Of a DNA stretch of 64,000 bases, positions 45,140 through 53,644 are shown piece after piece. The notes below the pieces were generated by a model that saw nothing but the letters and a program-made list of their open reading frames with translations, searched no databases and was not told the origin of the DNA. Position 1 is the stretch's first letter; each line of letters begins with the position of its first letter. Source of the DNA: Halieaceae bacterium (GTDB lineage Bacteria; Pseudomonadota; Gammaproteobacteria; Pseudomonadales; Halieaceae); NCBI GenBank assembly GCA_902623175.1, contig CACNSR010000011.1, positions 1-64,000 of the forward strand, given 5' to 3'. Made by a program: the position numbers and the translations under genes.

Positions 45140-47296
45140 ATGAAAAACTATATTCAGCGCTCGGGTCTACCGATGCTCGTTTTAGCGGCAATTACAACTG
45201 TGCTACCCAATGTGGCATCTGCTCAACTTGAGGAGGTGCTTGTTACCGCGGAGCGGAGGGAGGCATCCGTTCAGGATGTCCCGCTTGCCGTCAGCGCCTA
45301 CAGCGAAGAAATGATAGAGCGGCTGCAGATTGACGATACGCTGGATCTCATAAACGTGGTGCCCAACCTGTTTGGTGGCAACAATACAGGCTTGGGAACC
45401 GCCAACATGTACTACCTGCGTGCGCAGGGTAACGACGAATCGATCTCTACATTTGACCCACCAGTCGGCACCTACGTTGACGACGTGTACATCACGAGGC
45501 AGAACGTCAACAACGTTGCTTTATTTGATGTTGAGCGGATTGAGGTGCTGCGCGGTCCGCAAGGTACGCTTTACGGGCGCAATACCACGGGCGGTGCGAT
45601 CAGCGTGGTTATGAAAAAGCCGTCTGACACCATGCAGGGTTATGTTGAAGTTGGTGCGGGTAATTGGGGCAAGACCATGGTGCGTGGCAGCATTGATTTG
45701 CCGCTGAGCGACAATGTCCTGACCAAATTCTCCGCCTACTATGTCGACACTGACGGTTACCTTGAGAACCGCACCGATGGCAAAGACTACAACGAGGCAG
45801 ATCTCACAGGTATCCGCGCAGCATTGCGTTGGCTGATTTCGGACTCAATGACCTGGGATATCGCAGTGGATGGTGGAAAGTCAGAAGTGGCCAATATCCA
45901 TGGTTTTTTGGATGGCGATGACCGTTACTCGCTCTCCGTTCTGGGCAGTGGGCTGCCAATGGGCGGCGGCATGTCTGACTACGGTAACGAGGTCGACACG
46001 CTGAATATCACCTCTAATCTCACGTGGGACGCCATGGGCGGCACGGCCAATCTGATTTTTGGTGCGCGCTCGATCGAGCAAGACTTTCTACTGAACTTCC
46101 CTTTCTCGCTCGATTTCTTCCCAGACTTTTTCATCATTGATAATCAGGGCGAGCACGATATGTATTCGGCCGAGTTGAAATGGTCCGGGGACATTATGGA
46201 CGGCCGGGCTTTCTTGCAGACGGGTGTGTATTACATGGACGAGGATAACGAAGTTGATTTCGTCGATTATTTAGACCTTGGGGCGGTTGGTGTTCCTGTT
46301 CCACCGTCCACTGTTTTCACAACTTTGGCCGATCGTGTGCTGAGCAATACCACGGAGAGTTTCGCGGTTTATGCTCAGGCGGATATTAAAGTTGGGGAAA
46401 AGGGCACATTGACATTGGGTGCTCGCTATACCGATGAAGAAAAGACGGTAGATTTTCAAGGTACAGTAAATTCTTCGGAAATGATTGGTCTCGGTATTCC
46501 TCTGTCGCAAAGTGAGCAAGAGGTCACACCACGGATAGCCTATGCGCATAAGTTCAGCGACAACTTGATGATGTATGGTTCAGCAACCAGAGGCTTTAAG
46601 TCAGGAGGTTGGAATGCCAGAGCCTCAAGTTCTGCTGGTTTACAACCTTTTGCGCCGGAGACGATCTGGTCCTACGAGTTGGGTATGCGTGGGGATTGGA
46701 TGGATGGCCGGTTGCGTACGAATGTCACCGCATTCTACTCGGATCTTGAAGATCTGCAGACAACCGCCGCAACGCCTGATGGCCAGTTTTTGACGACCAA
46801 TGCGGGAGCTCTAGAGGTGCCCGGCATTGAGGCCGAAATCACGGCCTTACCTGCGGATAATTGGCAGATTTTCGCGGCGCTGGGTTGGCAGAATCCGAAG
46901 TACAAAGATCTGCCCGGCGGTTGCATAACGCCCAATGCTAACCTTGCTGCTTACGATGTTGATTGTAATGTAGCGGAGCCCAAAAGAAGCCCACACCAGA
47001 CCTATACAGTTGGCACCTCTATTGATTTCTCTCTTGGAGGCCTCACTCTTACACCCAACGTGATGGTGCGTTATCTCGGGGCACAGTACCCGGCAACTCG
47101 GAATCAGGGTTATAACGAGTCCGTTACTTTAATAAATGCTGGCGTGAAGCTCTCGATGGATGGGTCGCCTTGGGAACTAAATCTAGAATGCAAGAACTGC
47201 GGTGACAAAACTTATACTCAGTCGTTCTTGTTTACTCGTTACTACAATATTCCCATGACCTATCTGGCAACGCTAAAGTATAGCTTCGGCGGTTAA
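45140..47296 (+). CDS. TonB-dependent outer-membrane receptor
   Basis: 718 residues. A signal peptide ending ASAQ is followed by LEEVLVTAERREASVQDVPL, with the TonB-box-like EVLVTA. The plug contains YLRAQGNDESIS and VLRGPQGTLYGRNTTGGAI. The barrel ends YLATLKYSFGG, in which the terminal Phe is two residues from the end. It lies between two minus-strand operons that share a paralogous membrane protein, so it may import their common substrate. The ATG at 45140 has AGGGA about ten bases upstream; a much earlier in-frame start at 44963 lies in the divergent promoter and was rejected. A terminator follows. Confidence 0.92.
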   Translation: MKNYIQRSGLPMLVLAAITTVLPNVASAQLEEVLVTAERREASVQDVPLAVSAYSEEMIERLQIDDTLDLINVVPNLFGGNNTGLGTANMYYLRAQGNDESISTFDPPVGTYVDDVYITRQNVNNVALFDVERIEVLRGPQGTLYGRNTTGGAISVVMKKPSDTMQGYVEVGAGNWGKTMVRGSIDLPLSDNVLTKFSAYYVDTDGYLENRTDGKDYNEADLTGIRAALRWLISDSMTWDIAVDGGKSEVANIHGFLDGDDRYSLSVLGSGLPMGGGMSDYGNEVDTLNITSNLTWDAMGGTANLIFGARSIEQDFLLNFPFSLDFFPDFFIIDNQGEHDMYSAELKWSGDIMDGRAFLQTGVYYMDEDNEVDFVDYLDLGAVGVPVPPSTVFTTLADRVLSNTTESFAVYAQADIKVGEKGTLTLGARYTDEEKTVDFQGTVNSSEMIGLGIPLSQSEQEVTPRIAYAHKFSDNLMMYGSATRGFKSGGWNARASSSAGLQPFAPETIWSYELGMRGDWMDGRLRTNVTAFYSDLEDLQTTAATPDGQFLTTNAGALEVPGIEAEITALPADNWQIFAALGWQNPKYKDLPGGCITPNANLAAYDVDCNVAEPKRSPHQTYTVGTSIDFSLGGLTLTPNVMVRYLGAQYPATRNQGYNESVTLINAGVKLSMDGSPWELNLECKNCGDKTYTQSFLFTRYYNIPMTYLATLKYSFGG

Positions 47297-47340
47297 TTTT
47301 CTTTCGCACCGGTCTTAGTCTATTGGCCATTAAAACAATG

Positions 47341-47374
47341 CCCCGCCGGGCCTCTCTCGAGCGGGGTTTTTTTT
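47341..47374 (+). terminator. rho-independent terminator after the TonB receptor gene
   Basis: CCCCGC (47341-47346) pairs with GCGGGG (47361-47366) around a 14-base loop, followed by eight T. It sits 45 bases after the receptor stop at 47296 and is oriented for the plus strand. Confidence 0.8.
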
Positions 47375-47485
47375 GCTATTCGGAAGCTACAACTTGGCGC
47401 TGATGTCTTTGCGGGCAGCGTGAATTTGACCGTGGCATACCCCGGTCGAACCATGATGCGCTAGAGCAATAACCGAGGCGCTGAT

Positions 47486-48298
47486 TTAATGCACTTCCTC
47501 TCCACCACTCACATTGATGGCCTCACCGGTGATGAAACTTGCGTCATCGGAAGCTAAAAAGGCGCATAGTGCTGCCGTATCTTCGGCTTGGCCGATCCTT
47601 TGCAGCGGGATACGATTAGCCATCTCCGCTAGATAGTCCTCCTCTGTCATACCTTTGAAGGCAGAAAAGTAGGCGTTTTGGGCGCTACCCAGGCCCGTTG
47701 TCACATGGTTGGGGCATACTGCATTCACTGTAATGCCCGCGGCACCGTAGTCGATAGCGGCCGTCCGGGTCAGACCGATGACCCCGTGCTTAGCGGCGCA
47801 ATAGGGAGCCATATGTGGAAATCCTGTTTTCGCCGCCTGGCTGGCAATATTTATAATCCTACCCCCGTTTCCGGCGGCCTCCATGTGCGCGGCGGCGGCT
47901 TGAGTGCAGTAAAAGACGCCACTCAATGTGACATCAATCACCAGATTCCATTCATCCGGTGAGATTTCTCGCGTGTCCTTCATGACAAAGCCGATACCGG
48001 CGTTGTTGATCAACACATCCACTCTGCCAAAGTGTTCCATCACTGCATTGAAAAGTTGTTTGACCGACCGGGCTGAGCGGACATCGCAGGCGTGGCTGAG
48101 GACGTCGGCGCCTCGGGAGCGCAAACTTTCGACGACGGCGTCCATTTCGTCGGGTTTGGCAAGGTGACTCGATCCGGAGCCATCCACATCGGTGACAATG
48201 AGCCGGTAACCATCTTCACCCAAGCGACGGAGAATGGCTTCCCCCAAACCGCCGGGTCGCCCGGACCCTGTGCATACAGCGACTTTTCCTTCTGCCAT
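47486..48298 (-). CDS. short-chain dehydrogenase/reductase
   Basis: 270 residues. The cofactor motif is TGSGRPGGLGEAI (a slightly longer variant of TGxxxGxG), followed by NNAGIG and the catalytic set S153, Y166 and K170 in YCAAKHG. It oxidises or reduces an alcohol/ketone with NAD(H) or NADP(H). The C-terminal segment INVSGGEEVH is usual for the family. A GGAG precedes the ATG by eight bases. It is the last gene in a minus-strand group with the MFS transporter and membrane protein; 94 bases separate it from the transporter gene. Confidence 0.9.
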   Translation of the reverse strand: MAEGKVAVCTGSGRPGGLGEAILRRLGEDGYRLIVTDVDGSGSSHLAKPDEMDAVVESLRSRGADVLSHACDVRSARSVKQLFNAVMEHFGRVDVLINNAGIGFVMKDTREISPDEWNLVIDVTLSGVFYCTQAAAAHMEAAGNGGRIINIASQAAKTGFPHMAPYCAAKHGVIGLTRTAAIDYGAAGITVNAVCPNHVTTGLGSAQNAYFSAFKGMTEEDYLAEMANRIPLQRIGQAEDTAALCAFLASDDASFITGEAINVSGGEEVH

Positions 48299-48392
48299 TA
48301 GCTTTTCTCCTAAGCATTTCTCATCCAGTTTGGCGACTCAGTGGCGGGGTATTGACATTGTCGAATCAATGAAGCCGATTGCGTCTCGGCAA

Positions 48393-49580
48393 TCAGCCAC
48401 GGCGATGCGCCAGCCACCAGCAGAGCACAAAACCGATGCCTGCTCCACCAAAACACACCATGATCAGCGCGGGCTCGGTCTCATAGAGTGTGGCTCCCAA
48501 CCATGAGAAGAAGCCGGCCATGCTCATCCCTACGGAGCTTGAGAGCCCCGCCGCGCTGCCGCTCCAGCGAGGCACAGCGTTTACTGCGCCGAACATCGTC
48601 GCGGGTGTGAGTATTCCTGATAGCAGCATGGAGCTAAAGAGTGGCACTAACACAGCGGCCAGTGTCAGTCCCTGCCAGGCGATCAGCCCTGGCGCGCTGA
48701 GGGACACCAACAACATGCCCAGTACTGCCCGATGCTGCCATCTAGGGATGCCCAGTGATGACAGATGGCTCAGCAGGAAAGAGCCGGACACATACACCAT
48801 CGCAGAACTGGCCCAAACCAGGCTGAAGCCTTGCATCGACAGTCCGAATTGCTCATGAAACAGTACGCTACCCGTGGCCAGCAAGGTGAAGACCATGCCC
48901 TGTAAAAATCCAAAGGCGCCGGCGTGACCCCAGAACCGCATAGAGCGAAGCAATGACAGGTAGCCCTTCAGAGACGCCGTCTGGCCATCATCTTGGCCGA
49001 CAGGTTCATCATGGGGAATTGATTTGACACACAGGAGCAGAATGCCCGCTCCCAATAGAGCCAACACGACGAACACGGATGCCATGCCCAGTAGCGACGC
49101 TAGATAGCCCCCAACAACAGGGGCGATCACTGGCGTGAATCCCATCGCTGCGGTCAATAATGCGAAGGCTTTCAGTGCCTCGTCAGGGGGTAGGTGATCA
49201 CGGATGAGGCCTCGTGCGACGACCGTGCCGACGCCGACGCCAACGGCCTGCATAAAGCGGAGAAAGATCATTGCGCCCAGCGTGTCGGCAAAAATCAGCA
49301 GGATGCTGGCGCCCACGAAAACGGCAAATCCGCCCAACAGCAAGAGTCGCCGGCCGATGCGGTCGGTGATCAATCCAAACAGTGGTTGGCTCACTGCCAG
49401 GCCAATGACGTAAATCGAGAACACGTATTGCAGGTCGCTGACGCTGCGATCGAGAGAAATGCTCAGCATGGGTACCAGGGGCACCATAATGGAGATGCCA
49501 AAGGGTGAGAGGCTGCTGATGGCGGCCAGCAGCCAACGCGAGACGTTCAAAGTGGATGGACTCAAGTGGGCGTCGATCAA
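48393..49580 (-). CDS. MFS transporter, Bcr/CflA drug-resistance-like
   Basis: 395 residues with 12 predicted helices. The motif LFGLITDRIGRRLLLLGG is the conserved loop 2-3 signature of MFS carriers. The overall pattern fits the Bcr/CflA exporter group, so the substrate may be extruded, although related proteins import. The start is uncertain: the TTG at 49580 overlaps the stop of the upstream membrane-protein gene by four bases, and no good ribosome-binding site was seen, so translation may be coupled. It belongs to the group with the SDR and the VOC protein. Confidence 0.85.
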   Translation of the reverse strand: MIDAHLSPSTLNVSRWLLAAISSLSPFGISIMVPLVPMLSISLDRSVSDLQYVFSIYVIGLAVSQPLFGLITDRIGRRLLLLGGFAVFVGASILLIFADTLGAMIFLRFMQAVGVGVGTVVARGLIRDHLPPDEALKAFALLTAAMGFTPVIAPVVGGYLASLLGMASVFVVLALLGAGILLLCVKSIPHDEPVGQDDGQTASLKGYLSLLRSMRFWGHAGAFGFLQGMVFTLLATGSVLFHEQFGLSMQGFSLVWASSAMVYVSGSFLLSHLSSLGIPRWQHRAVLGMLLVSLSAPGLIAWQGLTLAAVLVPLFSSMLLSGILTPATMFGAVNAVPRWSGSAAGLSSSVGMSMAGFFSWLGATLYETEPALIMVCFGGAGIGFVLCWWLAHRRG

Positions 49581-50227
49581 AAGGTAATCACGTGAAGCCC
49601 GAGCGCGGCGTTTACGAACAATCCGATCCAGATCACCCAGACATAGCGCCGGACCACACCCATATGGGTGATCATAGCGGCATTGCCGGCATCACTGGGC
49701 CCCTCGCTCACCATACTCGCATAGGCGATGGCAAAAGGCTTGAGCGCAAAGCGAACGGCGATACCGCAGGCCACCAGCACGGCGAACACGGCAATCTTGA
49801 GCGCAATCCACCCGGGCATACCGAGACTCAGTCCGTATGCGCCGCCTCCCAGCAGACCGAGAACCACGGCAAATCTCAGCCGCAGGTCCCAATGCGCAAG
49901 AGAGGGCAGCCGGCGACCCATTGGGCTGTGAATGGCGGCGACCAGCCCCACCCAAATCGCTACCAGCAGCCAACCTCCGAGCGCGATTTCGCTTGGCAGC
50001 AACGTCGGCCAGCGTAACGCCGCAAGGTGACAGCCCGAGCCGAGAATAATCGGCATCGCGATACGCGGCCCCATGTCGCACTCCATCAGGATCTTGAAGG
50101 CGGTCTGACGGGACTCGACGCCGAGGTCGCTGCGCAGTACGTGTCTGCTGGAAAGAAATGTGCCGAGATCGCCCCCCAGCCAATACACCAGAGCCAGTAC
50201 ATGGACATAAAGTAGAAGGGTGTACAT
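49577..50227 (-). CDS. integral membrane protein, paralogue of the protein at 42862-43509
   Basis: 216 residues, with five to six hydrophobic segments and little soluble loop. It opens MYTLLLYVHVLALVYWLGGDLG and later has IILGSGCHLAAL and LGLFVNAALG. It matches the 215-residue protein at 42862 in length, start and the conserved GSGC/PSGC segment. The first-helix His and the Cys/His following GSG could bind haem or copper, as in CopD-like proteins; this is an inference. GAGGAG precedes the ATG. It is first or second in the operon with the MFS and SDR genes, 117 bases after the VOC gene. Confidence 0.72.
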   Translation of the reverse strand: MYTLLLYVHVLALVYWLGGDLGTFLSSRHVLRSDLGVESRQTAFKILMECDMGPRIAMPIILGSGCHLAALRWPTLLPSEIALGGWLLVAIWVGLVAAIHSPMGRRLPSLAHWDLRLRFAVVLGLLGGGAYGLSLGMPGWIALKIAVFAVLVACGIAVRFALKPFAIAYASMVSEGPSDAGNAAMITHMGVVRRYVWVIWIGLFVNAALGLHVITF

Positions 50228-50344
50228 GGGTGTGCTCCTCAGCGTGTTGGGACTTGCCGCGACCTTGTCTGGGTCTTAGTCGGCTGCCGCAAATAACCAA
50301 TCTGTTTGCCTTGACACGAAGTTGGCCCAGCGGGCATTTACCGA

Positions 50345-51187
50345 CTACGCCAGCCCTGCAGGGCAAAGCCACTCTATGCGCTCACCGTCGGGTGTCTCTA
50401 TATCGAAACAGTGGAGATCGGGTGTCACTGAGGGTCGCATCTCACCCATGCCACTTGGGGGCGGGCACTCACGACGCAGTGAGAGCGAATGCCATCCGCA
50501 GAGCAGGGCGCTGCCTGAGTCCTGTGGACGCAATACCCATTGGTCCAGTTCAAACAGTTGTCCGGGGCCCAGCGCGATTGGCGCGATGTCGTGGCGGTGC
50601 TCCTCATCCAAACCATTGGAGCGCGACAGAATCGAGACCCGCGCCGGCATGGGTGATGGAGCATCGCACTGCAGGAGCTCTGCATAGAAGGCGATCGATT
50701 GTTGGATATCCGTAACGGCATTGATCATCACGAAGCACTGATTCACTTGGCGCGTCGGAGTTGGCAGCGCGAAGCCCGGTACCTCACCGGATACCTCGGT
50801 GAAGTAAATTAGTTCGCCTGCTGAGCCAGCCACCTGCATCGCGCGAATTTGGTCAGAAAATGACAGTGCAGCCGGCGGGTTCAGCACCGTGAAGGCGGCG
50901 GGCAGTTGCTCGACCAGCATATCCAAGTCCTTTACAAGCACTTCCATCGCGGACCAGCCGGGCGCCGCAAAGGGCGCGGGCACTTCACCCTCCCATTCCA
51001 CCATGGTGAGTGTTTGATATGGATCTTCCGACATCATAATGCTGTGGTGAGGTAGGCCCTTCAGCTTGGGGTCGGACAGTGCAGTCGTTGCAGCAACGCT
51101 CTCGCGTGCGTCCTTATACCCCAGCGCGTGGTAGGCCGCCACAGCCTCTGCCAGCGACGGCACGCGCAAGGTCATATTCTCGATCAT
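50345..51187 (-). CDS. VOC (glyoxalase/dioxygenase-fold) protein, two tandem modules
   Basis: 280 residues. Two beta-alpha-beta-beta-beta modules are visible (AEAVAAYHALGYKD in the first, QSIAFYAELLQCD in the second). The C-terminal strand DIETPDGERIEWL is typical of the family. Metal ligands are not obvious, so it may not be a standard extradiol dioxygenase. It resembles in length and layout the VOC proteins at 60931 and 61877. The ATG at 51187 with GAGGACC before it was chosen over a 14-residue extension that runs into the preceding gene. It starts 25 bases after the stop of the preceding gene at 51213. Confidence 0.72.
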   Translation of the reverse strand: MIENMTLRVPSLAEAVAAYHALGYKDARESVAATTALSDPKLKGLPHHSIMMSEDPYQTLTMVEWEGEVPAPFAAPGWSAMEVLVKDLDMLVEQLPAAFTVLNPPAALSFSDQIRAMQVAGSAGELIYFTEVSGEVPGFALPTPTRQVNQCFVMINAVTDIQQSIAFYAELLQCDAPSPMPARVSILSRSNGLDEEHRHDIAPIALGPGQLFELDQWVLRPQDSGSALLCGWHSLSLRRECPPPSGMGEMRPSVTPDLHCFDIETPDGERIEWLCPAGLA

Positions 51188-51212
51188 CGCGGGTCCTCGC
51201 CAATCAACGCGT

Positions 51213-51941
51213 TCACGGTGTGTCCTCAATGGTGAGCGCTGTCAGCTCGTAGTGAGTCTGCATATAGCCTTCGGCTCTTGCTCTGAGAAGCAGATAATCA
51301 TCGTCAGCGGTGCACCATACCTCGTAGGGCGGGTGCTCCTCGGGCAGGTTACCCGCGGTGCCGGTCACCTGAAAGTGCCGGGCCTGAAATTGTCCCGCCG
51401 CCACCTCGATAGTCTCTTCACCAAGATAGACCAGATCGAAATTTGTCACGAAAAAGAAGGGTCCGGTGGCGCCGCGATGGTCGGGCGAGGTCAGGAACAC
51501 GTTCTTCAATGAGTGAATTCCAGAGCCTTGTTCCAGCGGATAAAGCCGCATGAGCAGCGCATCGCCGATGATGGGGTGGCTCTGCAGCCAGCCCACCTGA
51601 CCCTCGGTCTCAAGCTCTTGACTGATCCGCCCATCGCGCGCGTTGAAGGTTTCACACTCGGCGTAACCCTTGGCAAAGCGCATCCAGCCCGAGCCTTCGA
51701 ACTGTCCGCCAACCGATAGCCGCACCGAGCAGTCAATCGGGCTGGAGTCGGCATGCCGCAGCGCGAGGCAGACGTCTCGCGTCACCTTGGGGGCGTCGTC
51801 AATCTCACAGTGAGCGAGCAGTACATCCGTGCCGTCTGGCTGGCAGCTGAGCGAGAAAACCTCGCGTCCTCTCACCTCACCCATCCGTTCCGGTTTGCGG
51901 CTGGTGTACTCGATTGCTCCTCGGATAAGCTTGTGTCCCAT
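51213..51941 (-). CDS. uncharacterised protein, 242 residues
   Basis: I do not recognise this protein. It is soluble, without signal peptide, and appears rich in beta strands (for example FFFVTNFDLVYLGEETIEV and AAGQFQARHFQVTG). It contains the clusters EVWCTADDDYLLLRARAEG near the C-terminus. The shape recalls DUF3108/DUF6134-type beta-barrels, which bind lipids or small molecules, but this is weak. It is the first gene of the minus-strand group and shares a 111-base divergent region, with a palindrome, with the isochorismatase-like gene. Confidence 0.6.
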   Translation of the reverse strand: MGHKLIRGAIEYTSRKPERMGEVRGREVFSLSCQPDGTDVLLAHCEIDDAPKVTRDVCLALRHADSSPIDCSVRLSVGGQFEGSGWMRFAKGYAECETFNARDGRISQELETEGQVGWLQSHPIIGDALLMRLYPLEQGSGIHSLKNVFLTSPDHRGATGPFFFVTNFDLVYLGEETIEVAAGQFQARHFQVTGTAGNLPEEHPPYEVWCTADDDYLLLRARAEGYMQTHYELTALTIEDTP

Positions 51942-51999
51942 GAATCCCCCTTTGGGATCTGATGGCCTGATCTGAGGCTTCAGATCTGCCTATGTATTA

Positions 52000-52019
52000 A
52001 TGATATGTTTTTATATCAT
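52000..52019. promoter_or_regulatory. palindrome ATGATAT-N6-ATATCAT between divergent genes (candidate operator)
   Basis: The arms ATGATAT (52000-52006) and ATATCAT (52013-52019) are perfect reverse complements. The palindrome is 33 bases before the isochorismatase-like ATG and 58 bases before the divergent uncharacterised gene. A closely similar TGATATATCA stands before the GntR-type regulator gene, so this may be its operator. The link is an inference. Confidence 0.5.
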
Positions 52020-52052
52020 GTCGATTCGCGCTCCAGCAAAACAGGAATAACA

Positions 52053-52718
52053 ATGGAAACCAGTGACCTCACCGCGCGCCAGATTTACCAGCAGATCAAG
52101 GACAACCCCAGCCGTGCGCGCTTCGGGTTTGGCAAGAAAGCCATCCTCGTCAACGTGGATCCACAAAAGGCTTATACCCGCACAGACCTGTTCAAAACCG
52201 CCTACGAGACCGATCCCAGGCAGCTGGACTACGTCAATCAGTTGGCGACTGCGTTTCGGGCGCTGGATTGGCCGGTAGTCTGGACTTATGTGGCGTTCAT
52301 GGAATCGGGCGAGGATTGCGGCATCTGGGGTACCCGTACCGATACCCCAGACTCTCTGCAGAACATCAAGTTCGGGTCCGAGCGTGCCGAGTTTGATGAT
52401 CGCCTTGAGATCAATCAGGAGAAGGACGTTATCTATTGCAAAAAGATGCCCTCGGCTTTTTTCGAGACCGCACTACAGTCACTTTGCGTGTGGCACCAGG
52501 TAGACACCCTGATCATTACCGGTGGTTCCACCAGCGGCTGCATCCGCGCCACGGCAGTAGATTCCTTGTCGCGGGGGTACCGAACGATCGTCCCCGAGGA
52601 GTGTGTTGCGGATAAACACGAGAGCTACCATTTTGCGAACCTCACCGACTTGGCCATTAAATATGCAGATGTACTGGGTGTGAGTGAGGTGCTCGACTGG
52701 CTTTCTCAGCAGGGCTGA
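52053..52718 (+). CDS. isochorismatase-fold amidohydrolase
   Basis: 221 residues. The catalytic triad of the cysteine hydrolase family is visible as D36 (VNVDPQKAY), K131 (YCKKMPSAFF) and C163 (GGSTSGCIRATAVD). Relatives include N-carbamoylsarcosine amidase, maleamate amidohydrolase and ureidoacrylate hydrolase. All release ammonia or carbamate from an amide. The ATG at 52053 with AGGA seven bases upstream was chosen over a 16-residue extension. It is first of a plus-strand group with two deacetylase-fold genes, two bases away, and has a palindrome before it. The precise amide is unknown. Confidence 0.85.
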   Translation: METSDLTARQIYQQIKDNPSRARFGFGKKAILVNVDPQKAYTRTDLFKTAYETDPRQLDYVNQLATAFRALDWPVVWTYVAFMESGEDCGIWGTRTDTPDSLQNIKFGSERAEFDDRLEINQEKDVIYCKKMPSAFFETALQSLCVWHQVDTLIITGGSTSGCIRATAVDSLSRGYRTIVPEECVADKHESYHFANLTDLAIKYADVLGVSEVLDWLSQQG

Positions 52719-52720
52719 AT

Positions 52721-53644
52721 ATGAGTGGTAGCGCACAAAACGCCGAGCTCGATCTTTACGATTACAGCGCTTACGAGGGTCGGCCAAAAATAGAATGGCC
52801 CAGTGGGGCGCGCCTTGCGTTTTGGGTGGCCCCCAATATCGAGTTCTACGAACTTGATGCCCCGGTCAATCCGCATCGCAAGCCCTGGCCGCATCCTTAC
52901 CCCCCGGTGCCCGGTTACAGCATCCGTGACTATGGCAACCGGGTCGGTCACCAGCGTCAGATGGCGGTGCTTGATAAATACGATGTGCGCGGCTCGATCA
53001 GTTTGTCCGCTGCGCTTTGTGAACACCACCCCGAAATTATCTCACTGTGTGCAGAGCGTGACTGGGAGTTTTTCAGCCACGGTATCTACAACACCCGCTA
53101 CACCTATGGCCTCACGGAGGACCAGGAGCGCGAGATGATTGAGGATGCCATGGCAACGATCGAGCGCGCGGTCGGTCAGCGGCCCGCAGGCTATTTGGCG
53201 CCGGCGTTGTCGCACTCCAACCATACCATTGATCTCTTTGCCGAGGCGGGCGGGCGTTACACCTGCGATCTGTTCCACGATGATCAGCCTACTTGGGTGA
53301 AGACCCGCAGCGGCAAGCCGTTTGTGTCGATACCGTATTCGCTGGAACTCAATGACACCATTGCCTACGTGGTGCAGAAGATGGAGCCGAGACGTTACGG
53401 CGAGATTATTCGCCGCGCTTTTGATCAGCTCTATGCAGAGGGCGCGGAGAGCGGCACGGTCATGTGTATCCCGACCCACAACTATCAGGTCAGTTGCCCG
53501 CATCGACTGCGCGCCTTTGAAGAGGCGCTCGAATACATCACCGGCCATTCCGATGTGTGGGTCACCACCGGCAGGGAGATCGCCGAGTATTCACTCTCCT
53601 ATCTTCAGGAGCAGATTGGCGGCGGTGCGGAGTCGGCGAAATGA
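52721..53644 (+). CDS. polysaccharide-deacetylase-fold protein, PuuE-allantoinase-like (first copy)
   Basis: 307 residues of a (beta/alpha) deacetylase-like barrel. Visible shared segments are RDYGNRVGHQRQM, ERDWEFFSHGIYNTR, AGYLAPALSHSNHT, CDLFHDDQPTW and PTHNYQVSCPHRLR. PuuE proteins hydrolyse cyclic ureides (allantoin) without obvious metal. In this island a cyclic amide or ureide is a logical substrate. Its last four bases overlap the ATG of a second, similar gene. The Asp-Asp motif of sugar deacetylases is not seen, which supports a ring hydrolase role. Confidence 0.83.
   Translation: MSGSAQNAELDLYDYSAYEGRPKIEWPSGARLAFWVAPNIEFYELDAPVNPHRKPWPHPYPPVPGYSIRDYGNRVGHQRQMAVLDKYDVRGSISLSAALCEHHPEIISLCAERDWEFFSHGIYNTRYTYGLTEDQEREMIEDAMATIERAVGQRPAGYLAPALSHSNHTIDLFAEAGGRYTCDLFHDDQPTWVKTRSGKPFVSIPYSLELNDTIAYVVQKMEPRRYGEIIRRAFDQLYAEGAESGTVMCIPTHNYQVSCPHRLRAFEEALEYITGHSDVWVTTGREIAEYSLSYLQEQIGGGAESAK

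Noticed and set aside
49692-50372. 226-residue open frame on the minus strand in another phase
   Set aside because: It is an out-of-phase shadow of the membrane-protein gene at 49577, with Arg-rich composition.
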